64,000 nucleotides of DNA from Microbacteriaceae bacterium (GTDB lineage Bacteria; Actinomycetota; Actinomycetes; Actinomycetales; Microbacteriaceae). This document shows positions 39,202 through 46,882 of the stretch, one piece after another. Within the stretch, counting starts at the first letter, position 1. Each line of letters opens with the position of its first letter. The position numbers and the translations under genes are program-made. The stretch covers positions 434,001 to 498,000 of the forward strand of contig JAIYCT010000003.1 in the NCBI GenBank assembly GCA_027487865.1. The letters are read 5' to 3'. The notes under the pieces were generated by a model. That model had not been told where the DNA came from and did no database searches. It was given only the letters and a program-made list of their open reading frames with translations.

Positions 39202-39581
39202 ACGACCGGGGGAGTCTCGCCATATTGATAGCTGGGTACCTGGGTTTGCTGCTGACGCTTTTTCTGGGTGGATTCGCAGTGGCGATTGGTTTAGTTGCTC
39301 AGAATCGAATTCAGGGAGTCACTGACTCTGCACTGTTATATGCCCATGATCGAGCAGTGACCAAGGGGATTCCGAATTTGGCGAAACTTGAAAACGCTGT
39401 CGATGTCTTTTTGACTAATGCTCCAAGCAGCCAGCAACTTGATGTGATGAGTGTGGTGCCAGAGGTTAGAGGTGTGAAGTCATCTCTTACGCTCTGTGCT
39501 CGTCACTTGGATCCAATAGGTAGGTATCTACCCGGGATGATTTGCAAAAGCGCTAGCGCTGAGAGTTTTCTAGTCGATTGA
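39198..39581 (+). CDS. TadE/TadG-like (Rv3654c-type) pilus protein
   Basis: MNDRGSLAILIAGYLGLLLTLFLGGFAVAIGLVAQNRIQGVTDSALLYAHDRAV; ATGA overlap with the previous gene. Confidence 0.68.
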   Translation: MNDRGSLAILIAGYLGLLLTLFLGGFAVAIGLVAQNRIQGVTDSALLYAHDRAVTKGIPNLAKLENAVDVFLTNAPSSQQLDVMSVVPEVRGVKSSLTLCARHLDPIGRYLPGMICKSASAESFLVD

Positions 39582-40793
39582 TTTTTTATCTGGGGCGTGA
39601 ATCGGCAGGTATTTCCAGAAAAGAAAAGCTCCGTAGAAATTCAGAAGACCGGTTATCGCTAGTGCTGCCGGCAGAGCAATTAGAGCGGTAAGTGTTGTGA
39701 TCATAAGTGGCGCTAATACGACACCACCAGAGGTCAGCATTCGAAATGCTGCCAGGAACTCGCTTCGAGCACCATCGGGCGCAAGGTCGGCACCCAGCAC
39801 CATGTTTATGCCGGCGCTCGCGGCATTAGCAAGGGCGGTGACCCCGGCAAGGATCCAAAATGAATTCAGGTCGGTGACCATAAAGGCAAATAGGTATGAG
39901 ATGCCAAGGGCTAGAAGTGTGGGGACAGATGACCAGAACTTACCCCAGCGGCTCATAATCAACCCGGATGCATAAAACAGCGCGAAGTCGATCACTCCGG
40001 TGACACCAAAGATCAGCGATGCGGTTGCAGGGTCAATACCAAGCTGAATCGCCAACAGCGGCAAGCCAATCATTCGAATTGTTCTACCGGCGGAGATGAT
40101 CGCGGAGGCCATGCCAAGCGTCAGAAGCTTTGCTCGCTCGCGCTTTGCAACTTCCCAAACATTGCCGTGTTGCCCAGATGGCGGAGAATGCAGTTTGTTT
40201 TTGGGAACCGAAGTCACGGCAACCATGGCAACCAAACACAGCGCGCTGGCAACAAGATACGCAGCTTCGGTGCCGAACTGTGCCACCGCCAAAGAGCCAA
40301 GAATTGGACCGAGCGCTGCACCTCCGCGAAATGAACCACCTAGCAGTGACATCGCTTTGGCACGGTGACTAACTGGAACCTGAGCCGCAAGTAGCGAATG
40401 CCTAGAAAGTCCAAAGAGCGAGAACATCGCACCAAAGCCCATTGCAATAAAAAGCAATGGCCAGTAGCCAAGGTTTAGGAATCCTAGGAATCCGATTATT
40501 GCCGCGATGACGGTCGCCACAATCATTGAGGTGCGCTCGCCCAATCGATTGACGATCGTGGATGCCGGCAATTCAAAGAGCAGGGTTCCGAGCATGGCTG
40601 CCGCAGTTACCGCGCCGGCAGCTGCAAGGTCGACCCCATACTCGGTAGCGCTGGCCGGAAGAATCGGGAGTAGCGAGCTCAGCGCAGCTTCAAATAGCAG
40701 TGACGGCAGGTATACCGGCAGGGCAAGCGAACGCTTTTTGAAATTCTCAGTCACTCTGGGCCTTACTTCTACTTCCAAAGTAAGCAGCACCAA
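39570..40793 (-). CDS. MFS transporter
   Basis: 12-TM type ORF; FELPASTIVNRLGERTSMIVATVIAAIIGF. Confidence 0.85.
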   Translation of the reverse strand: MVLLTLEVEVRPRVTENFKKRSLALPVYLPSLLFEAALSSLLPILPASATEYGVDLAAAGAVTAAAMLGTLLFELPASTIVNRLGERTSMIVATVIAAIIGFLGFLNLGYWPLLFIAMGFGAMFSLFGLSRHSLLAAQVPVSHRAKAMSLLGGSFRGGAALGPILGSLAVAQFGTEAAYLVASALCLVAMVAVTSVPKNKLHSPPSGQHGNVWEVAKRERAKLLTLGMASAIISAGRTIRMIGLPLLAIQLGIDPATASLIFGVTGVIDFALFYASGLIMSRWGKFWSSVPTLLALGISYLFAFMVTDLNSFWILAGVTALANAASAGINMVLGADLAPDGARSEFLAAFRMLTSGGVVLAPLMITTLTALIALPAALAITGLLNFYGAFLFWKYLPIHAPDKKSID

Positions 40794-41598
40794 TGATTAG
40801 CGCTCCAGCAAGTGCCAGTAACCAGGTGAGCGGCTTGCCAGTAACCAATAGCAGCAGCGTTGTGGAAAACAGTGGAGTTAGGAAAGAGAGCAGCCCAATT
40901 CGCTGCGGGTCTCCAGATTTGAGCGCAAGATCCCAAAGATAAAAAGCACCACCTAAGGGCCCAAGGCCTATTGCTATAAGAATTAGCCACTGAGTGCTAG
41001 TTGGGCTGACCGGTGCTTCCCACAGTAGATGCGCAATAACGGCCAGGATTCCGGAGACCAGGGCGAACAACCCAACAGCGGAGCTATCAAAGTGGGGAAG
41101 CTTCTTAGTAAGTAGTGAATAGCAAGCCCAAATAACCGCAGCCAGGAAAGCAAATAGGTAACCAATCGCTCCGCCATCGGTTATTTCACCGCCAGACACG
41201 ATGGCGAGCGCAGCTCCTAAAAATCCAACCAAGGCCGCAATCACATGGCGCAGCCGAAGCGCTGTTCCAGGAAAAAACACTGGCGCTAGAACCACTATCA
41301 ACAGCGGCCATAGGTAGTTGACCAGGTTCGCTTGTACTGGAGGCGCTAGTTGGAGGGCTGTGAAGAGCGCAGCGTGAAAACCAAAAAGCCCAAAAACACC
41401 AACCAAAAGAGTGCGAGGAGGCACTTTCATTCTGGAAATTTGACCGCGACTGACGAATAAGGCCAAAAGGGAACCAATTAGAAGGCCTGTACCGGTAATA
41501 AAAAATGGTGGCAGATTGCCCAGGATCGAACCCATTGGAGCCAAGGTTGCCCAGAGCACTATGGCAGCCATCGCGGCCTTATCTGAGCGGGAAATCAC
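40747..41598 (-). CDS. EamA/DMT-family permease
   Basis: 10-TM type duplicated EamA pattern; LVNYLWPLLIVVLAPVFFPGTALRLRHVIAALVGFLGAALAI. Confidence 0.86.
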   Translation of the reverse strand: MISRSDKAAMAAIVLWATLAPMGSILGNLPPFFITGTGLLIGSLLALFVSRGQISRMKVPPRTLLVGVFGLFGFHAALFTALQLAPPVQANLVNYLWPLLIVVLAPVFFPGTALRLRHVIAALVGFLGAALAIVSGGEITDGGAIGYLFAFLAAVIWACYSLLTKKLPHFDSSAVGLFALVSGILAVIAHLLWEAPVSPTSTQWLILIAIGLGPLGGAFYLWDLALKSGDPQRIGLLSFLTPLFSTTLLLLVTGKPLTWLLALAGALIIGAAYFGSRSKAQSD

Positions 41599-41749
41599 GT
41601 GTTTGAGTCTAGTGCGCTGGGCCTAGAAGGCACTTGGCGGAATTCGCTTACAGGTAGAAGGTGAATAGCCGGACAACAAATAGTGACTAGAAATTACATT
41701 TTCTGTTTTCAAACCCTCAACTTTCGGTGTAATGTCAAACAAGTTTCCT

Positions 41750-41768
41750 TCATTAGATCTCCTAATGA
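41750..41768. promoter_or_regulatory. Operator-like inverted repeat upstream of the SBP gene
   Basis: TCATTAG-ATCTC-CTAATGA, 7-bp perfect arms. Confidence 0.35.
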
Positions 41769-41802
41769 TTGGGGAACGGTACCTAACTCAAAGGAGAGAA
41801 AC

Positions 41803-43590
41803 ATGAAGTTCTCGCGAATCATTCGCGCGGTAGCTATCGCTGCTGTAGGTGTCCTAGGCACCTCCGGTCTAGCTGTAGCTCCTGCAGGTGCGGCAGACCG
41901 CACCCTAGTGAGAATTGCGGAAAGCAACGTCCGTACCTCGCTTAACTCGTCGCACAGCGACCACAACCTGGTTGAAAACGGCACCGTTGCCTACCTAACT
42001 GGAGACGGTTTCAACTACTACGACAACAAGTCGCAGCTAGTGAAGAAGACCGGATTCGGTACCTACCGAATCGTCAAGGAGAAGCCACTAACCATCGAGA
42101 CCAAGCTAAACAAGGGTCTTGTATGGTCTGACGGTGCTCCAATTGACGCCTACGACTTGCTACTTCCTTGGGTAACCGCATCTGGTTACTTCGACAACGA
42201 TGCTCAGGGTGTTTACTGGGATGACGTGTCCAAGGAATCCGGTATGGAGAAGATCACTAAGTTCCCAACCATTTCTCAGGACAGCCTTACTGTTACCTGG
42301 ACCTTCGACGAGTTTGACTCAGCTTGGGAGCTATTCTTCGGAATCGGCAAGCCAGTTCACGCTCTAACTCAGTTGGCTTACCCAACCTTGAGCGACGGTC
42401 AGGCAAAGGCTAAGTTCGTAACTGCAGTGAAGAAGAAGGACTGGACGACCCTAAAGGCTCTTGCTAACCAGTGGAACACTGCTTACAACTTCATCGACAC
42501 CAAGCCAATTGACGCATCGACCGACCCTAACCTGTTGATCGTTGCTGGTGCTTACACCATCAAGAGCTCGGTGCCTGGCAAGTCCATGACCTTGGTAGCG
42601 AACCCGCTATACAAGACTGGTCCAAAGCCAACCATCAAGACCGTCCAGCTAGTAACCATTCCAGACTCGACCGCTATGGGTCAGGCACTGGCAAACGGTG
42701 AGGTTGACATCATTGCACCGCAGGCAACTGCCGCTTTGAACAACTCTCTTCTAGCTCAGCCAAACACCACGGTTTACGGTTTCGGTGCTGCAACTTACGA
42801 GCACCTTGACGTTGACCTAAAGGGTCCAGCTTGGGCTGGTATGTCAGCAGCAAAGGCGAACGACCTACGTCGCGCCCTGTTGCTAACCATCCCTCGTCAG
42901 GAGATCGTTGACAAGCTAGTGAAGACCATTAACCCTGCGGCTAAGGTTCTGAACTCGATCACCCCTTACTTCAACGCATCCCCAAGCCACGCAAAGATGT
43001 CTGCTACCTCTGGTGTAAAGCCTTACACCGATGCAGAGGCAACTCGTCTAGCTGCTGCTAAGGCACTGCTAGCGAAGCACGGCTACTCAACCACCAACCC
43101 ATTGAAGCTAACCCTTCACTGGGGTGGCCCAACCAACGAGCGTCGCAAGAACACCTCTGCGCTAATCGTTGCTGCGGGTGCGAAGGTCGGTATTGAAGTA
43201 ACCAGCAAGCCATCAGCGGTATGGAGCCAGGAGCTTGGAAACAACAAGTCTGACCTTCAGTTCTTCGCTTGGGCTCAGACCTCGACCGTTTACACCGGAA
43301 TGCGTAACATCTACGGAAGCACTGGTAGCGAACCACGCGCCCAGAACTACATCGACTGGATCAACCCAACTGTTGACAAGGCTCTTGCCCGTCACAGCGA
43401 CGAGATCCTTTCGGCAGATCAGGCATTCAAGGTAAACGAGACCTTCGAGAAGGAATACTTCAAGGATGCTGTCGGTCTACCTCTTTTCCAGTGGGCATCG
43501 CTAATCGCTGCCAACAAGACCCTGAAGAACGTAAAGCCATCGGCTCTATCTCCTCAGGTTGTCTGGAACTACTGGGAGTGGAAGTACTAA
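41803..43590 (+). CDS. Family 5 extracellular substrate-binding protein (peptide/dipeptide ABC transporter)
   Basis: aaaggagag RBS, signal peptide MKFSRIIRAVAIAAVGVLGTSGLAVAPAGA; LNKGLVWSDGAPIDAYDLL SBP_bac_5 signature; followed by DppBC-type permeases. Confidence 0.92.
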   Translation: MKFSRIIRAVAIAAVGVLGTSGLAVAPAGAADRTLVRIAESNVRTSLNSSHSDHNLVENGTVAYLTGDGFNYYDNKSQLVKKTGFGTYRIVKEKPLTIETKLNKGLVWSDGAPIDAYDLLLPWVTASGYFDNDAQGVYWDDVSKESGMEKITKFPTISQDSLTVTWTFDEFDSAWELFFGIGKPVHALTQLAYPTLSDGQAKAKFVTAVKKKDWTTLKALANQWNTAYNFIDTKPIDASTDPNLLIVAGAYTIKSSVPGKSMTLVANPLYKTGPKPTIKTVQLVTIPDSTAMGQALANGEVDIIAPQATAALNNSLLAQPNTTVYGFGAATYEHLDVDLKGPAWAGMSAAKANDLRRALLLTIPRQEIVDKLVKTINPAAKVLNSITPYFNASPSHAKMSATSGVKPYTDAEATRLAAAKALLAKHGYSTTNPLKLTLHWGGPTNERRKNTSALIVAAGAKVGIEVTSKPSAVWSQELGNNKSDLQFFAWAQTSTVYTGMRNIYGSTGSEPRAQNYIDWINPTVDKALARHSDEILSADQAFKVNETFEKEYFKDAVGLPLFQWASLIAANKTLKNVKPSALSPQVVWNYWEWKY

Positions 43591-43612
43591 TCGGCAATAG
43601 CTGATTTAACCG

Positions 43613-43640
43613 AATGGCCCCGTGCTTGCACGGGGCCATT
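43613..43640 (+). terminator. Strong hairpin between SBP and permease genes (attenuating terminator/3' stabiliser)
   Basis: AATGGCCCCGTGC-TT-GCACGGGGCCATT then TCATTT. Confidence 0.8.
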
Positions 43641-43699
43641 TCATTTGCCCGATTGGGTTATACTTTTGGAGTTAACGGAAAGTTAAGGACAGTGCAGTC

Positions 43700-45235
43700 T
43701 TGATTCAATACATCCTTAGGCGTGTCGGTGCGCTATTGCTAGTCCTTTTGGGCTCTACCTTCTTGATCTACAACCTCACGGCCATCTCTGGTGACCCGCT
43801 TGAAGATCTTCGTATTTCCACCGAGCCGAACGCCGCGTTCTTGCTTCAGAAGGCAATTGAAGATCTTCAGCTTGACGTTCCCCCTCCGGTTCGCTATTTC
43901 AACTGGCTAATCGGCATCCTGGGTCTTGGTGGCGCAGCTCCAACCATGGGATTGACTGTGGAGGGCAGCGAAGTACTCGACATCATCGGTCTGGCGATTC
44001 CAATCTCCATCCGATTGGTAATCATCGCGACCATTTTGTCCATCGTCATCGGTATCTCGATCGGTATCATCAGCGCACTACGTCAGTACAGCCGCTTTGA
44101 CTACTCGATTACCTTTATCGCGTTCTTGTTCTTCTCTCTCCCAATCTTCTGGGTGGCGGTTTTGCTCAAACAGTTCGCCGCAATTGAGTTCAACAACTTC
44201 CTCTATGACCCCGTTATCTCGACCAATTGGATGATTGGGTTGGCTTTTGTCGGAGCATTTATCTTTGCCGGCATTGTGGGTGGAGGACGCAAGCGATTCT
44301 TGATCACCATTGCTGCAGCGTTCGCGCTGAACTTTGCAACCTTGTACTACATTTCCGCTACCGGTTGGCTAATAACCCCATCGCTTGGACCGCTGCTAAT
44401 CACTGTTATGGCACTTGGTATCGCTTTTGGAATTACTCACCTATCGACCGGTATCGCAAACCGCCGCGTGCTGTATATCTCGCTTGGCTTGGCTGCGCTA
44501 ACTCCGGTGTTTTACTTTGTGCTGCAGCCAATGTTCAACGAGGCATTTGATGGCTCGATGATGTTGCTACTAGCTCTTGGAACAATTGCGGTTGGTTTCA
44601 TCGTCGGCTACATATTCGGTGGCGATGACCGATCGGCTGCTGGTCGCACCGGAATGATCGTGGCCTTCCTATGTGCGGGTCTAATTACCCTTGACCGCTT
44701 TATGCAGAGCTGGGACGAGTACTACAACAACGAGTGGATCTTCGGTCGCCCGATTGCAACTGTTGGTGACTCCATTCCTGAGATTGAAGGTGACTACTGG
44801 ATGACCGGTGTCGACGCCTTCACTCACCTGTTGCTACCAACCGCGGCACTGATGTTGATTTCGGTGGCAGGTTACGTGCGCTACTCGAGAGCATCACTTC
44901 TGGAGGTTTTGAACCAGGACTACATCCGCACCGCACGTGCCAAGGGCCTTACCGAGCGCACCGTGATCATGCGTCACGCATTCCGCAACTCTTTGATTCC
45001 ACTAACCACCATCATGGCGTTTGACTTTGCTGGCTTGTTGGGTGGCGCAATCATCACCGAGCAGGTCTTCGCCTGGCGAGGAATGGGAACGCTGTTCAAT
45101 ACCGGTTTGGCAAAGTTCGACCTAAACCTAGTTATGTCTGTGGTGCTAATTACAAGCGTCTCCGCATTGGTCTTCAACCTAATTGCAGACCTGGTTTATT
45201 CAGCCCTAGACCCAAGAATTCGAGTGACTAAGTAA
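43700..45235 (+). CDS. DppB-type ABC transporter permease, enlarged (511 aa)
   Basis: N-terminal IQYILRRVGALLLVLLGSTFLIYNL; C-terminal EAA region RASLLEVLNQDYIRTARAKGLTERTVIMRHAFRNSLIPL; TTG start. Confidence 0.9.
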   Translation: MIQYILRRVGALLLVLLGSTFLIYNLTAISGDPLEDLRISTEPNAAFLLQKAIEDLQLDVPPPVRYFNWLIGILGLGGAAPTMGLTVEGSEVLDIIGLAIPISIRLVIIATILSIVIGISIGIISALRQYSRFDYSITFIAFLFFSLPIFWVAVLLKQFAAIEFNNFLYDPVISTNWMIGLAFVGAFIFAGIVGGGRKRFLITIAAAFALNFATLYYISATGWLITPSLGPLLITVMALGIAFGITHLSTGIANRRVLYISLGLAALTPVFYFVLQPMFNEAFDGSMMLLLALGTIAVGFIVGYIFGGDDRSAAGRTGMIVAFLCAGLITLDRFMQSWDEYYNNEWIFGRPIATVGDSIPEIEGDYWMTGVDAFTHLLLPTAALMLISVAGYVRYSRASLLEVLNQDYIRTARAKGLTERTVIMRHAFRNSLIPLTTIMAFDFAGLLGGAIITEQVFAWRGMGTLFNTGLAKFDLNLVMSVVLITSVSALVFNLIADLVYSALDPRIRVTK

Positions 45236-46297
45236 ATGAGCGAAAAAGACATGAATCTAGACAACGAAGCCAAGGGTTCTGAGGACTCTCTAGAGCAACG
45301 CGAAACCGCAGGCCTGTCACAGGGTCAGATCGTACTTCGTCGCTTTGTAAGACACCGCGCAGCGATGATCTCGCTGTTCGTATTGGTGTTCATCATCCTC
45401 TTTGTATTCACCGCTGGTGGATTGGCACTGGGCAACACTGAGAACCCAATTCGCATCATGGGTTGGTGGCAGTGGGACTTTACTGACCTACCACCGCTGC
45501 AGGGTGTTATGGGTGAGCCAACTTTGGACATCATCCCAGAATTCATCGATGGCACCGGCATGCAAATCGGTGAGCACCCATTTGGTCAGGACTCTATTGG
45601 TCAGGACTACTTCTCGCTCGTTATCCGCGGAGCTCAGCAGTCCATCACGGTTATGTTCATCATCGGTGCGGTTGCCGCATTCCTCGGAACCGTAATGGGA
45701 GCAATCTCTGGATTCTTTGGCAAGTGGATCGACCAGCTAATCATGCGATTTGTTGACCTAATCATCACTATCCCAACCCTGATCATCGGTGCCGTTATCG
45801 GTATCCAGATTGGAAACCTAGGTGTGTTCTTCCTTGCTTTGTTCCTAGGTCTGGTTTCTTGGACAGGTCTGTCACGTTTGGTTCGTGGTGAATTCCTAAC
45901 CTTGCGTGAACGCGAATTCGTAGATGCCGCCCGAGTTGCTGGTGCATCTAACCTGCGCATCATCTTCAAGCACATCTTGCCTAACGCCATCGGTGTTGTG
46001 ATTGTGTCGGTAACGCTATTGATGTCCGGTGCAATTCTGCTGGAGACCGCTCTTTCCTACCTAGGCTTTGGTGTGGTTGCTCCAGATACATCTCTTGGTG
46101 CATTGATCTCTGCCAACCAGGACGCATTTACGGTTTACCCATGGTTGTTCTGGTGGCCAGGTCTATTCATCGTGACAATCGCACTTTGCATCAACTTCAT
46201 CGGCGATGGTCTTCGTGATGCCTTTGACCCACGTCAGAAGCGTCGAATTAGCCGCAAGGACCGCACCGAAGCGCGAGCATTGAAGAAGCAGTCCTAA
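45236..46297 (+). CDS. DppC-type ABC transporter permease
   Basis: HPFGQDSIGQDYFSLVIRGAQQS; EFVDAARVAGASNLRIIFKHILPNAIG EAA motif. Confidence 0.93.
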   Translation: MSEKDMNLDNEAKGSEDSLEQRETAGLSQGQIVLRRFVRHRAAMISLFVLVFIILFVFTAGGLALGNTENPIRIMGWWQWDFTDLPPLQGVMGEPTLDIIPEFIDGTGMQIGEHPFGQDSIGQDYFSLVIRGAQQSITVMFIIGAVAAFLGTVMGAISGFFGKWIDQLIMRFVDLIITIPTLIIGAVIGIQIGNLGVFFLALFLGLVSWTGLSRLVRGEFLTLREREFVDAARVAGASNLRIIFKHILPNAIGVVIVSVTLLMSGAILLETALSYLGFGVVAPDTSLGALISANQDAFTVYPWLFWWPGLFIVTIALCINFIGDGLRDAFDPRQKRRISRKDRTEARALKKQS

Positions 46298-46851
46298 AGA
46301 TGCACAGCAATCAAAACCATAAGTGGAATAACAACAACTGCGACACCAAGCCAGTTGGGCTTGGTGCTCCAGGTCAAGTTGTGAGTGTTTCTATCCTCGA
46401 TGGCTTTTCTAATCTGGTAGGCAAAGGATCCGGAAACCGAGCTGGGGAGATCTCCAGGGCGAACCGACTGTCCTTCCTTGAGACCAAGGAATCTAAAGTC
46501 ATCGGTCGAGGCGTGACGATGTCTGTGGCGACCAGGAGCTGGTGCTGCCCAAGCGGAGACCGCTTTGCCCTCGCCAACAAGCTTCAGGGCGAATCGAGTG
46601 TCAACATCTTCGATAGCTCCAAAGCCAACTTCGCTTATGGTCAATGGGTTAGTGATTTCAACCGAGTCGGATTTGATGTCGACCTTGGGGAAAACGTAGT
46701 AAGCCCAAATCAGTCCCAACAGGAACAGCACAATTGCGCCAGTTCTCAATCCGTTTTGCTGATCGAACCAAATGGCCTGAACCATGGCCAAAGCAGCCAA
46801 AACGAGGCTCGCTATGGCAATTACGTAGCTAGAAGTCGGTCGCTTATTCAT
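46294..46851 (-). CDS. Putative DUF3093/PH-like membrane protein
   Basis: Two N-terminal and one C-terminal TM, VDIKSDSVEITNPLTISEVGFGAIEDVDTRFAL; lies antisense inside the dpp gene order. Confidence 0.55.
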   Translation of the reverse strand: MNKRPTSSYVIAIASLVLAALAMVQAIWFDQQNGLRTGAIVLFLLGLIWAYYVFPKVDIKSDSVEITNPLTISEVGFGAIEDVDTRFALKLVGEGKAVSAWAAPAPGRHRHRHASTDDFRFLGLKEGQSVRPGDLPSSVSGSFAYQIRKAIEDRNTHNLTWSTKPNWLGVAVVVIPLMVLIAVHL

Positions 46852-46882
46852 TCTCAGATTCTTTCACGTCAGGAGGCGAACT

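Noticed and set aside
39549-39560. AGCGCTAGCGCT palindrome near the end of the last Tad gene
   Set aside because: Short palindrome inside CDS with no adjacent U-tract; insufficient to call a terminator.
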